From assembly GCF_017873555.1 (NCBI RefSeq), contig NZ_JAGGKE010000014.1, forward strand, positions 1-64,000: DNA of 64,000 nucleotides, read 5' to 3'. The notes below the pieces were generated by a model. It was given only the letters and a program-made list of their open reading frames with translations, had not been told where the DNA came from and made no database searches. The DNA comes from Halorubrum trapanicum (GTDB lineage Archaea; Halobacteriota; Halobacteria; Halobacteriales; Haloferacaceae). Position numbers and translations under genes: made by a program. Shown here in pieces: positions 31,762 to 39,904 of this stretch (positions within the stretch are counted from its first letter, which is position 1; the number at the start of each line of letters is the position of its first letter).

Positions 31762-32367
31762 TTATTCCCACGGGTGGTTACCGCGCGCGTCGGGCCACAG
31801 CGGGTACCAGTAGGACTCGTCGTCCTCCAGGCCCAGCTCGCCGTCGAGGACCGACTGGAGCTTGAACTCGACCTGCTGGTTCCGGTCGCTCGTCCCCTTC
31901 GGGGAGAACGGGTAGTACGCCCCGCGCCGGAACGAGTAGATCCAGTAGGCGTCCGTACCGTCGCGCTCGAAGCCGAAGACGGCGGCGAGCAGCCGCGACC
32001 CGAACCCATCCTCGATGAACTGGTCGGCCGCGAAGTGGACGCTCGTCACCAGGTCCTCGGGGTCGTCGTCTTCGAGGACGAACCACTGGTAGCCGTGGTC
32101 GTCCTCGTGGCGGTGGAACCCCGTCCCGGTGTCGATCTCGCCGGCCTCTAAGATCGCCTCGACGGTTCCGACCGCGTCGTCGAAACGGGTGCTGTCCACG
32201 CCCGAGAAACACAGCGCGGCCTCGCCGCAGTGGTCGTAGCCGAGGTCCGCCTCCATCGTCATGTACGCGGTCGACATCCCGAAGAGGTCCTCGGGGTCCG
32301 CCTCGCGGGTCGCGTCGGTCTCGGCGCTGGTCCCGAGCACGGCCCGGATCGTGTCGAAGATGCCCAT
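31762..32367 (-). CDS. pspAB: PspA-associated protein PspAB
   Basis: A 201-residue protein matching the PspAB family: GIFDTIRAVLGTSAETDATREADPEDLFGMSTAYMTMEADLGYDHCGEAALCF (about 2-54), HHEDDHGYQWFVLEDDDPEDLVTSVHFAADQFIEDGFGSRLLAAVFGF and a tyrosine/tryptophan-rich end (YWIYSFRRGAYYPFSPKG...SYWYPLWPDARGN). In other species it neighbours pspA or htpX and is linked to membrane stress; neither partner is adjacent here. A CCTAAACC TATA-like box lies 27 nt before the ATG. Confidence 0.85.
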   Translation of the reverse strand: MGIFDTIRAVLGTSAETDATREADPEDLFGMSTAYMTMEADLGYDHCGEAALCFSGVDSTRFDDAVGTVEAILEAGEIDTGTGFHRHEDDHGYQWFVLEDDDPEDLVTSVHFAADQFIEDGFGSRLLAAVFGFERDGTDAYWIYSFRRGAYYPFSPKGTSDRNQQVEFKLQSVLDGELGLEDDESYWYPLWPDARGNHPWE

Positions 32368-32464
32368 CTGGGTGGGGCTACGGGCGGCGGGGTTTAGGGC
32401 GTTTCTCTCGACGGGTCCGCGTCGCCGCCGCGTCTCGCCGGACCGCCGCGTCGCCGCCGGCGAG

Positions 32465-33379
32465 TCACTCCTCGTCGTCCACGCGGTCGAGGTACGTCAA
32501 CACGCCGCGCGTGTTCAGGCTCGTGTTCGCGCGCGCCCGCTCCGGGTTCCAGTAGTCGATGTCGCGGCTCGCCGCCTCGAAGTGGTCGACGACCGCCTCG
32601 TCGTCGTCGAGTTCGGCGCGCTTCTCTCGGACTCGTTCGACCCACTCGACGTACGCCCGCTTCGCCTCGCCGATCAGGTCCGCGTCGCAGTCCCGCGGTC
32701 CGAAGTGGCCGAAACAGACGGTATCGGGGTCGAGGTCCTCGATCAGGCGGATGTCGTCGAGACACTGCTCGAAGTCGAACTGCGGCGGCGGCGAGGTCGG
32801 AGTCACCGCGTCGATCTCGGGGACGTAGATCCCCGCGGCGTCGGCCGAGAACACGACCTCCGCGTCGGGATCGTGGTAGACCGCGTGGTGGGGGGCGTGG
32901 CCGGGCGCCTCGTGGACGACGAGCTTGCGGTCGCCCAGATCGATCCGATCGCCCTCGCTCACCCCCTCGATCCGGTCGTCGGGGACCGGCTTCGGCTCCG
33001 CGTAGTACTCCCACTGCTCTTCGACCGCCGACTTGGTGCCGGCGACGAGGGCCCCGGGGTCGACGAGGTGGCGGACGCCCTTTTCGGGCACTCGAACTGC
33101 CGCGTTCGGGTAGCGCTCCGCGAGGTACCCCGTCCCCCCGGCGTGGTCGAGGTGAGCGTGGGTCGGGAGGATCCACGCGAGCTCCTCGCGGTCGATTCCG
33201 ATCGCCTCGATGGTCTCGAAGAGGGCCTCCCGGTTCGCGCCCGTCCCGGTGTCGATCACGATCGGTCGCTCGGCGTCGTACACGTAGACGGCGCCGTACT
33301 CGTCGGTGTCGAACATGCCGGTGTCGTGGACGTACAGGTCGTCGACGCCGCGAACCGGTTCGAACTCGCCTGCGCGCAT
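32465..33379 (-). CDS. Metallo-beta-lactamase-fold hydrolase
   Basis: The 304-residue protein carries the zinc-binding THAHLDHAGG motif (about 74-83), the VIDTGTG strand before it, VVHEAPGHAPHHAVYHD (third histidine), VVFSADAAG (bridging Asp) and FGHFG (final His). This is the glyoxalase II-like branch of the superfamily; substrate unknown, possibly a thioester or lactone. The ATG at 33379 is chosen because the conserved region starts there. It is divergent from the SDR gene at 33474, with a 94-bp intergenic region. Confidence 0.88.
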   Translation of the reverse strand: MRAGEFEPVRGVDDLYVHDTGMFDTDEYGAVYVYDAERPIVIDTGTGANREALFETIEAIGIDREELAWILPTHAHLDHAGGTGYLAERYPNAAVRVPEKGVRHLVDPGALVAGTKSAVEEQWEYYAEPKPVPDDRIEGVSEGDRIDLGDRKLVVHEAPGHAPHHAVYHDPDAEVVFSADAAGIYVPEIDAVTPTSPPPQFDFEQCLDDIRLIEDLDPDTVCFGHFGPRDCDADLIGEAKRAYVEWVERVREKRAELDDDEAVVDHFEAASRDIDYWNPERARANTSLNTRGVLTYLDRVDDEE

Positions 33380-33473
33380 ACCGGACGAGGAACCCGGGGG
33401 CACTTCTAGCGATCGGTCCGCGAGCCGATCCGCGCGGGCAGGGGCTTATTGTCGTCCCGTCCGAGGGAACGGT

Positions 33474-34418
33474 ATGCGAGTGCTCGTCACCGGCGCGACC
33501 GGGTTCGTCGGGAGCCGACTCGTCCCGACGCTCCTCGCGCGCGGCCACGACGTGGTCGCGCTCGTCCGCGACGCCGACGGCTACGCGGCACCCGACGGCG
33601 TCACCGTCGTCGAGGGCGACCTCCTGGAACCGGAGACGCTTCCGCCCGCGTTCGAGATCGACGGAGAGCCGGTCGACGCCGCGTACTACCTCGTCCACTC
33701 GATGGACGGCGGCCCGGGGTACGAGGAGCGCGACCGCAACTGCGCGAGGAACTTCGCCGAGGCCGCGTCGGCCGCGGGGATCGACCGGCTCGTCTACCTC
33801 GGCGGGCTGGGCGAGGACCGCGAGGACCTCTCCGAACACCTCCGGTCCCGGCGCGAGGTCGAACGGATCCTCGGGGAGGGAACCCCGGCGCTCACGACGC
33901 TCCGGGCCGCGATCATCATCGGGGCCGGCAGCGCCAGCTTCGAGGTCATCGCCGGGCTGGCGCGGCGGCTCCCGGTGATGGTCACCCCGAAGTGGGTCGA
34001 CACGCTGTGCCAGCCGATCGCGATAGCCGACGTGGTCGCGTACCTCGCCGGGGTCCTCGGCGTCCCCGAGACCGCGGGCGAGACCTTCGAGATCGGCGGC
34101 CCGGAGGTGTTGACCTACGCCGAGATCCTCCGCCGGACCCGGCGACAGCTCGGCGGCGGGCTCCGGATCGTCAGGGTGCCGGTGTTGAGTCCGGAGCTGT
34201 CGGCCCGGTGGCTCAGACTCGTCACCGACGTGAACCCCTACCTCGCCCGCTCGCTGGTGGAGGGGCTCCGGAACACCGTGATCGTCGAGGACGACCGGAT
34301 CCGGGAGCTCGTGTCCGTCGACCGCACTCCGTTCGAACTCGCGGTCGCACGGGCGCTGACCGAGTCGCGCAACGCCGAGAAGTCGCGGCTGAGCGCGCTG
34401 CCCGGGGTCTCACCGTGA
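33474..34418 (+). CDS. NAD(P)-binding SDR-type protein (NmrA/NDUFA9-like)
   Basis: A 314-residue extended/atypical SDR with the nucleotide loop TGATGFVGSRL (about 6-16), VTVVEGDLLEP, AYYLVHSMDGG (the atypical VHSM motif) and RLVYLGGLG (about 105-113). It resembles the NDUFA9-like or ubiquinone-associated SDRs, which often act on lipids or quinones rather than sugars. A GGCTTATTG box lies 27 nt upstream. Its stop overlaps the GTG of the membrane protein gene by 4 nt, suggesting the two act together at the membrane. Confidence 0.88.
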   Translation: MRVLVTGATGFVGSRLVPTLLARGHDVVALVRDADGYAAPDGVTVVEGDLLEPETLPPAFEIDGEPVDAAYYLVHSMDGGPGYEERDRNCARNFAEAASAAGIDRLVYLGGLGEDREDLSEHLRSRREVERILGEGTPALTTLRAAIIIGAGSASFEVIAGLARRLPVMVTPKWVDTLCQPIAIADVVAYLAGVLGVPETAGETFEIGGPEVLTYAEILRRTRRQLGGGLRIVRVPVLSPELSARWLRLVTDVNPYLARSLVEGLRNTVIVEDDRIRELVSVDRTPFELAVARALTESRNAEKSRLSALPGVSP

Positions 34419-35095
34419 GCCGCGACTACGGCGAGACGTGGGTGTACGAGAGCCTCGTCGGCGGGATCCCCGGACTCGGTATCTCCCGCACCTTGGCGGT
34501 CGCGCTCCAGTTCGCGATCTTTGAGGTCGGCGTGGTGGCGCTCGGCTGGTACTACGGGACCTGGGACGCCGTGGCCGCCGGGACGGTCGCGGTCGTCGTC
34601 GCGGCGGTCGGTAGCGTCGAGATGCACCGGCTCGGAGCCAAAAACCGGCTGCTCGGGACGCCGGCGGAACACAAGCGCCTGCTGTTCGGGTCGAGCATCG
34701 AGATCGTGTTGGGCGTGCTGGCGTTCATCGCGCTGGTGACGTACCTGTTCGCGTGGGACGGGGCCGCGGGACCGACGCTCATCGACCGGCTGTTCGGGCC
34801 GGAGCCGCCGCTCCCCGTCGTCTACCTCACCCTGCTCGTCCTCTGGGACCTGACGTACCGCATCGGCACCTCGTGGTGGAGCGCCGTCGTCGCGCTGTGG
34901 CGCGCGGTCCACGTCGACCTTCCGCCCGACGAGCGGGCGACGGTCAGGCGGCTCGACGCCGAGAACATCGGCTTCTCGGCGGTCCAACTCGCGCTCGTGC
35001 CGTTCCTGCTCACCGAACCCGTGCTGCTCGGTGCGGTCGTCGGCCACGTCGCCGCTGTCGCGGTCGTCTGTACGGTGGCGATCTGGCTCACCTAA
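34415..35095 (+). CDS. Polytopic membrane protein coupled to the SDR gene
   Basis: A 226-residue protein with about six hydrophobic segments (LQFAIFEVGVVALGWYYG, AAGTVAVVVAAVGSVEM, EIVLGVLAFIALVTYLFAW, VVYLTLLVLWDLTYRIG, VQLALVPFLLTEPVLLGAVVGHV, AAVAVVCTVAIWLT). RLGAKNRLLGTPAEHKRLLFG is a conserved-looking cytoplasmic loop. The GTG start overlaps the SDR stop (GTGA). No family is recognised; the gene pairing suggests lipid or quinone metabolism. Confidence 0.75.
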   Translation: MSRDYGETWVYESLVGGIPGLGISRTLAVALQFAIFEVGVVALGWYYGTWDAVAAGTVAVVVAAVGSVEMHRLGAKNRLLGTPAEHKRLLFGSSIEIVLGVLAFIALVTYLFAWDGAAGPTLIDRLFGPEPPLPVVYLTLLVLWDLTYRIGTSWWSAVVALWRAVHVDLPPDERATVRRLDAENIGFSAVQLALVPFLLTEPVLLGAVVGHVAAVAVVCTVAIWLT

Positions 35096-35223
35096 GCGCC
35101 GTCGCTCGTGAGAGCCGTCGCTACCCGCGCGTCGTCGCGGTCGGCAGCCGAGCCGCCTTCGCGACGCGTCGCTATCCGGGTTTCGAGAACGGAGTCAGAA
35201 GGCGCGGCGTCGCCGCGGCCGCG

Positions 35224-35397
35224 TCACTTCCCCTGAAGCTCTTCGAACTTGTCGAGGAGTGCCTCCGTGGAGTCGCCCGAGTCGTAGGTCAAGGAACCGG
35301 AGTACTCGGGCCGCTCCGCGTCGAAGTCGGCGTCGACTTCGCTGGTCTTCTTCTCGCGACGCTCGTGTTCGGCCTCGTCATAGGCACCCATTGACAT
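35224..35397 (-). CDS. DUF5786-like haloarchaeal small protein
   Basis: The frame encodes 57 residues: MSMGAYDEAEHERREKKTSE, then VDADFDAERPEYSGSLTYDS and GDSTEALLDKFEELQGK. The pattern of a short N-terminal GxYDE, an acidic middle with a G-S-L-T-Y-D strand, and the C-terminal STEALLDKFEEL helix matches the DUF5786 family of very small haloarchaeal proteins. A good TATA box (GGTATATAACA, about 35424..35434, minus strand) lies about 32 nt upstream. The second Met at residue 3 is an alternative start. Function unknown. Confidence 0.82.
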   Translation of the reverse strand: MSMGAYDEAEHERREKKTSEVDADFDAERPEYSGSLTYDSGDSTEALLDKFEELQGK

Positions 35398-35516
35398 GGT
35401 ACACCCACACTTGGCCGTTTCCTGTTATATACCTGTCGGCAAAAGTATCATAAGCCGTGAACGATTCCCCTCCGTTCACCGGATCGATTAACCTCGCGGC
35501 GTGACACCGTACGCCC

Positions 35517-36566
35517 GTGGCACAACCGCTCCGCTTCAGGCGCTCGCCCGGCCGGTGGAGTCCGGACCGCGTCCGGTCGCAGATCGGCCGCCCCCTCGAC
35601 GAGAACCTCGGAGCGGCCGCCGGCGACCCGTGGTTCGCGCCGCCGCCGGACTACGAGGCGCGCCGGTTCGACATGGACGACGGGTCGTTCGCGCTGTTCT
35701 GCTGGACCGACGACGACGCCGACCCCCCGCCCGGCGCCGACGGCGGGCCGGTCGGATACTGGCTCGGGAACACGGAGACGCCGAGCGAGCTGTGGCGGAC
35801 GGAGAAGTACGGGTTCGACGAGGCGCCGTACCCGGTCTCGCGGTGGGCACAGCGGGAGCTACTCGCCGGACTCCACGACGACGAGCCGTGGCTGACCGAC
35901 TACCCACACGTCTCGTGGTACTTCCTCCCCGTGTTCTGCTCGAAGGACGGCGCGGCGACGAGCCGGGCGTTCTTTCGCGACCACGCAGCCGGGTTCCCGG
36001 ACGCGACCCGCGAGGCCGGGACCGGATTCGTCGAGAAGACGCTGCGGCCGGGGGTGCTCGACGACTACCGCGAGACGATGGCCGGGAAGCTCGGCACCTC
36101 CGCCTCGACGGATCTCGTCCGGATGAGCGCGGCCATCGCCGAGTTCACCGCGGCCCGGATCCTCACGGAGGCGGGGTACGATATCACTCCCGAAATCGAA
36201 GTGACGACCGGGCACTCGCTCGACTTCCGCGCGACCGACCCCGAGACGGGCGCCGGCGAACTCGTCGAGGTGACGCGCCCGCAGCCGACCTCGGGGCGCT
36301 CGGCGAACGACCCCGTCGCGGCCGTCCGCGACACCGCCGAGACGAAGACGAGCGGACAGCTCGCGGCCCACGCCGGCGGCGTCACCCTGTTCGTCGACTG
36401 CTCGTCGTTCCCGACGGACGAGTGGGCCGCGGTGCGCGCGGCCGAACCCGCGGTCCGTCACAAGCCCGCGGTCGTGTACCGCGCCGAGCCGGACGGTTCG
36501 GTCGAGGGGTATCGAAAGGGGTCCGTCCCGCTCGACCTCTCCGGCGTCGTCGACGGCCTCTCGTAG
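35517..36566 (+). CDS. DUF5784-family haloarchaeal protein
   Basis: The 349-residue protein matches the DUF5784 pattern: PLRFRRSPGRWSPDRVRSQIGRPLDENLGA at the start, FDMDDGSFALFCWTDDD, GYWLGNTETPSELWRTEKYGFDEAPYPVSRWAQREL, YPHVSWYFLPVFCSKDG and FFRDHAAGFPDA. A C-terminal half (IEVTTGHSLDFRATDPETGAGELVEVTRPQP) resembles a restriction-endonuclease-like fold, but catalytic residues cannot be assigned with certainty. It starts at GTG about 29 nt after a GATTAACC box. Function unknown. Confidence 0.85.
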   Translation: MAQPLRFRRSPGRWSPDRVRSQIGRPLDENLGAAAGDPWFAPPPDYEARRFDMDDGSFALFCWTDDDADPPPGADGGPVGYWLGNTETPSELWRTEKYGFDEAPYPVSRWAQRELLAGLHDDEPWLTDYPHVSWYFLPVFCSKDGAATSRAFFRDHAAGFPDATREAGTGFVEKTLRPGVLDDYRETMAGKLGTSASTDLVRMSAAIAEFTAARILTEAGYDITPEIEVTTGHSLDFRATDPETGAGELVEVTRPQPTSGRSANDPVAAVRDTAETKTSGQLAAHAGGVTLFVDCSSFPTDEWAAVRAAEPAVRHKPAVVYRAEPDGSVEGYRKGSVPLDLSGVVDGLS

Positions 36567-36569
36567 CCT

Positions 36570-36591
36570 CGCGGAGCGGCGGCGCTCCGCG
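36570..36591. terminator. GC-rich hairpin after the DUF5784 gene
   Basis: A 9-bp stem CGCGGAGCG/CGCTCCGCG with a 4-nt loop begins 4 nt after the stop codon. It lies between two converging genes. No T-run follows, so a terminator role is tentative. Confidence 0.4.
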
Positions 36592-36638
36592 GTCGGGCTT
36601 CGAAAGAACGGTGTGCGGACTCCGCGCGGTTCGCGGCG

Positions 36639-36923
36639 TCAGAACGAGACCGGCGAGGGTCCGTCCTCCGCGTCGGTGGTCGGGTCGCGGTCCGAGTAGA
36701 ACCGCCGACCGACGCCGCGGTGACAGACGCCGGCCCGGAGCGTGGTGAACACGTCCTCCGCGTCCTCGAACGTCTGGTCGCCGAACCGCTCTAAGACGTC
36801 GCCGAGCCGCTCGGACCCGTTCGCGAGCTCTACGGTCGCGTTGCCGTGAGCCGCGATGATCTCCTCAGAGGTGGTCGGGTACTGGTGCCGTTCGAGTCGG
36901 TCGTCGACGCCGTTCAAGCGCAT
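36639..36923 (-). CDS. DUF5789-family small protein
   Basis: A 94-residue protein with the DUF5789 (DUF2795-like) arrangement: MRLNGVDDRLERHQYPTTSEEIIAAHGNATVELANGSERLGDVLERFGDQTFEDAEDVFTTLRAGVCHRGVGRRFYSDRDP. Such domains form a compact helical fold of unknown role. The start is chosen by the TATA-like CATTAAGAACC (about 36949..36958) 28 nt upstream. Further upstream, AT-rich boxes (GGTATAAGG and CAATATAAGG, about 36989..37015) could drive a longer transcript. Confidence 0.82.
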   Translation of the reverse strand: MRLNGVDDRLERHQYPTTSEEIIAAHGNATVELANGSERLGDVLERFGDQTFEDAEDVFTTLRAGVCHRGVGRRFYSDRDPTTDAEDGPSPVSF

Positions 36924-37067
36924 CAACGAGTGGAAACCGCCGATGGTTCTTAATGATTGTCCATGTACGACCTTAGTCGGAGGGGATACCTTATACCGCC
37001 TTATATTGGACCGAACGGCTCGCTCCGAACCGCCGCCGCTTAGTGTCGGGCACGCCTGTTCACGTCT

Positions 37068-37949
37068 ATGTCCGCCGATTCCGCCCCTCCCGACGGTCCC
37101 GTCGTCGCCGACCTCCACGCGCACACGACCGTTTCGGACGGCACGCTGACCCTCGACGAGGTGCCGGCCGCGGCGCGCGAGGCCGACGTCGACTGGGTCG
37201 CCGTCACCGACCACGACCGGATCCACCCGGGTCTCGACGCGCCGGTCGTCGAGCGCGACGGCGTCCGGATCGTCCGCGGGATCGAACTCCGGGTCGACGC
37301 CGGCTTCGAGCGGCTCGACCTCCTCGGCTACGGCGTCGAACACACCGACGCGCTCGACGCGGAGACCGACCGCCTCCAGCGCGACCGCCGGGAGCGCGGC
37401 GCCGCCATCCTCGACGCGGTCGAGGAGCGGCTCGGTGTCGACCTCGACCTCGAACCCCGGGCCGGCCTCGGGCGACCGCACATCGCCCGGGCCATCGACG
37501 AGTCCGACGCGCCGTACGACTACGCGGGGGCGTTCGACGAGCTGATCGGGAACGACGGTCCCTGCTACGTCGCGCGCGAGGTGACGCCGCTCGACGAGGG
37601 CCTCGACCTGCTCGCGGACGCCTGCGCGCTCGTCGGACTCGCCCACCCGTTCCGGTACGAGCGCGTCGACGAGGCGCTCGCCGTCGCCCGTGAGTCGCCC
37701 GCCATCGACGCGGTCGAGCGCTTCTACCCGTACGGCCGCGCCGTCGACGACGCGCGGATCGACCGCGTCGCCGCCGAGAGCGACCTGCTCAGGACGGGCG
37801 GGACGGACGCCCACGAGCGGACGCTCGGCGAGGCGGGGCTGACGAGGTCGGCGTTCGAACCCGTCCGCGAGCGACTGCCCGAGCCGGTCTCGGTCGAGGA
37901 GTTCGCGGCCGAGGACGCCCCCGCCGCGGCGCCCGACGAACAGCGTTAA
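37068..37949 (+). CDS. PHP-domain phosphoesterase
   Basis: The 293-residue PHP metalloenzyme carries motif I VADLHAHTTVSDG (about 13-25), motif II AVTDHDRIH (about 45-53), RGIELRVD (about 73), ALVGLAHPFR (about 187) and TGGTDAHER (about 243). This is the TrpH-like branch, which includes 5'-3' exonucleases acting on short RNA/DNA and nucleoside 3',5'-bisphosphate phosphatases. Substrate cannot be decided from sequence. A CTTAGTG box about 27 nt upstream marks a leaderless start. Confidence 0.88.
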   Translation: MSADSAPPDGPVVADLHAHTTVSDGTLTLDEVPAAAREADVDWVAVTDHDRIHPGLDAPVVERDGVRIVRGIELRVDAGFERLDLLGYGVEHTDALDAETDRLQRDRRERGAAILDAVEERLGVDLDLEPRAGLGRPHIARAIDESDAPYDYAGAFDELIGNDGPCYVAREVTPLDEGLDLLADACALVGLAHPFRYERVDEALAVARESPAIDAVERFYPYGRAVDDARIDRVAAESDLLRTGGTDAHERTLGEAGLTRSAFEPVRERLPEPVSVEEFAAEDAPAAAPDEQR

Positions 37950-37974
37950 GCCCGCGCCGGCCGGAGTGTCGCGC

Positions 37975-38139
37975 ATGCGGTGTCACTACTGCGACCGGGA
38001 GGCCACGTACGAGGCGGAGCAGCGCGGCGTGGTCGTCGGGCTCTGCGAGACCCACTTCAAACAGCGGGTCGAGGAGCTCGCGGAGTCGGACGAGCTCGCG
38101 GAGCTTCGCGACCGGATCGACATCGAGTCGTCGGAGTAG
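37975..38139 (+). CDS. 54-residue zinc-finger microprotein (DUF6757-like)
   Basis: The frame encodes MRCHYCDREATYEAEQRGVV then VGLCETHFKQRVEELAES and DELAELRDRIDIESSE. CHYC (residues 3-6) and CETH (24-27) make a CxxC...CxxH zinc finger, followed by an acidic helix. Haloarchaea encode many such microproteins, and this one resembles the DUF6757 group. A CGTTAAGC box (about 37944..37951) 27 nt before the ATG supports a leaderless gene. It lies between the PHP and hemB genes on the same strand. Confidence 0.82.
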   Translation: MRCHYCDREATYEAEQRGVVVGLCETHFKQRVEELAESDELAELRDRIDIESSE

Positions 38140-38240
38140 CGCGGCGGCTGGCTCCCCTCCGCCGAGCGACCTCCGGGCCGGGCCGAGTCGCTTGCGACCG
38201 AGACGAACGCTAAAAGTCCGCCCGGGACCAACCGGTCGGC

Positions 38241-39221
38241 ATGGACCTCACCGACCGGCCGCGCCGACTCCGGACCGACGGCGTTCGCCCGCTCGTCGCC
38301 GAGACCGACCTCTCGGCGTCGGACCTCGTCGCGCCCGTCTTCGTCGACGCGACGACCGACGAGCACGTTCCCATCGAGACGATGCCCGGCCACGAGCGCG
38401 TCCCGGTCGACGAGGCGGTCGACCGCGTCGCCGAGATCCGCGAGACGGGCGTCGAGTCCGTCATCCTCTTCGGCGTCCCCGAGTCGAAGGACGCGTCCGG
38501 GAGCCGGGCGTACGCCGACGACGGCGTCGTCCAGCGCGCGATCCGGCGGATCGACGCGGAGACGGACGCCACCGTCATCGGCGACGTCTGCCTCTGCGAG
38601 TACACCGACCACGGTCACTGCGGCGTCATCGAGGAGACCGCCGAGTCGGACCCGACGCTCACCGTCAAGAACGACGAGACGCTCGACCTGCTCGCGCGCA
38701 CCGCGGTCTCGCAGGCCGCCGCGGGCGCGGACGTGGTCGCCCCCTCGGCGATGACCGACGGACAGGTGAAGGCGATCCGCGAGGCGCTCGACGCCGCGGG
38801 CCACGAGGACGTGGCCATCCTGAGCTACGCCGCGAAGTACGAGTCCGCCTTCTACGGCCCGTTCCGCGACGCGGCCGACGGCGCGCCCGCGTTCGGCGAC
38901 CGCCGGCACTACCAGATGGACCCCGCGAACCGCCGCGAGGCGCTCCGGGAGGCCCGACTCGACGCCGAGCAGGGCGCCGACGTGCTGATGGTGAAGCCCG
39001 GCCTCCCGTACCTCGACATCGTCGGCGACCTGCGCCGGGAGTTCGACCGCCCCATCGCCGCGTACAACGTCTCCGGTGAGTACGCGATGCTCCACGCCGC
39101 CGCGGAGAAGGGGTGGCTCGACCTGGAGGCGACCGCCCTCGAATCGCTCACCGCGCTCAAGCGCGCGGGCGCGGACCTGATCATCACCTACTTCGCCGAG
39201 GACGTGGCCGAACACCTATAA
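38241..39221 (+). CDS. hemB: Porphobilinogen synthase (delta-aminolevulinate dehydratase)
   Basis: It condenses two 5-aminolevulinates in heme synthesis. The 326-residue protein has the zinc-site cysteines in VIGDVCLCEYTDHGHCG (about 114-130), the Schiff-base lysines in LSYAAKYESAFYGPFRDA (about 195-212) and DVLMVKPGLPYLDIV (about 248-262), and the C-terminal AYNVSGEYAM signature. The Cys-rich site indicates a zinc-dependent rather than magnesium-only enzyme. A GCTAAAAG TATA box 27 nt upstream implies a leaderless mRNA. Structured element copy B begins about 45 nt after the stop. Confidence 0.96.
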   Translation: MDLTDRPRRLRTDGVRPLVAETDLSASDLVAPVFVDATTDEHVPIETMPGHERVPVDEAVDRVAEIRETGVESVILFGVPESKDASGSRAYADDGVVQRAIRRIDAETDATVIGDVCLCEYTDHGHCGVIEETAESDPTLTVKNDETLDLLARTAVSQAAAGADVVAPSAMTDGQVKAIREALDAAGHEDVAILSYAAKYESAFYGPFRDAADGAPAFGDRRHYQMDPANRREALREARLDAEQGADVLMVKPGLPYLDIVGDLRREFDRPIAAYNVSGEYAMLHAAAEKGWLDLEATALESLTALKRAGADLIITYFAEDVAEHL

Positions 39222-39263
39222 ATCGAACCGAGCGGGAGTCGACGCGCTCGTTTATTTATCCAC

Positions 39264-39507
39264 TATGGCGCGTGCCGGTGAGCGCCCGAAGGGCGCGAAC
39301 CGCACGCGCGAGGGAGTCGCGAGCGGTGCGAGGTGCGAGCGAAGCGAGCACCTCGATCGCGAGCGGTGAAACCGCGAGCAGCGAGCGACGAGGCTGGGGA
39401 GGCGTGAGGTGCTGTGCGGAGCGGTGCGTTCCCGCGGGAGGGACCGAAGGTCCCTCTGGCAGCCGGCGCGAAGCGCCGGCGACGAACCCAGCGGGAGCAC
39501 CGGAGTC
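39264..39507 (+). repeat. Dispersed structured element, copy B
   Basis: P1 pairs GCGCGTGC (39268..39275) with GCACGCGC (39302..39309), continues as GGT/ACC, has a GA/GA internal loop, and an inner stem GCGCCC-gaa-GGGCGC. P2 is CGAGGTGC/GCACCTCG (39329..39355) with the same 11-nt loop GAGCGAAGCGA as copy A. A GCGGT-gaa-ACCGC hairpin and the conserved GACGAGGCTGGGGAGGCGTG follow. The 3' domain has two hairpins (GAGGGACC/GGTCCCTC; GCCGGCGC/GCGCCGGC) enclosed by TCCCGC/GCGGGA and GTGC/GCAC. A TTTATTTATC box lies just upstream. Confidence 0.85.
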
Positions 39508-39589
39508 GCCGCCGACCCGTTTTCACACCCGCTGAAGCTCCGCGCCGCTCGTCGTCACCGCTTTGTATCGGCTCGCCGAACCGGGAGCC

Positions 39590-39832
39590 ATGTACGTCGA
39601 GTTCGACCGCGACACCTGCGTCGGGATGTTCCAGTGCGTCGCCGAGTGGGACGCCTTCGAGAAGGACCTGAACGACGGGAAGGCCGACTTAAACGGGAGC
39701 GAGGAGGAATCGGAGGACCTGTTCGTCGTCGAGGTACCCGACGACGAGGAACTCGACGCGAAGTTCGCGGCGCGCTCGTGCCCGGTCGACGCCATCGAGG
39801 TGTACGAGGACGACGGCGAACAGGTGGTGTGA
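39590..39832 (+). CDS. Small ferredoxin-like protein with three cysteines
   Basis: An 80-residue acidic protein that opens YVEFDRDTCVGMFQCVAEW and later has AARSCPVDAIEVYEDD. This is the half-ferredoxin pattern: a CxxxxxC pair and a distant CP(V)DAI. Only three cysteines are seen (about residues 9, 15 and 64), so a 3Fe-4S cluster, or a cluster with an outside ligand, is more likely than a classical 4Fe-4S. The middle 30 residues are an acidic insertion (DLNDGKADLNGSEEESED). It lies between structured element copies B and C, which point in opposite directions. Redox partner unknown. Confidence 0.8.
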   Translation: MYVEFDRDTCVGMFQCVAEWDAFEKDLNDGKADLNGSEEESEDLFVVEVPDDEELDAKFAARSCPVDAIEVYEDDGEQVV

Positions 39833-39904
39833 GCGCTTCCGTGCGATCGGTTAGTTGCTGACAAACCGGTGCTGGTGTATCGATCCGGGTGAACGCCGTC
39901 GAAG

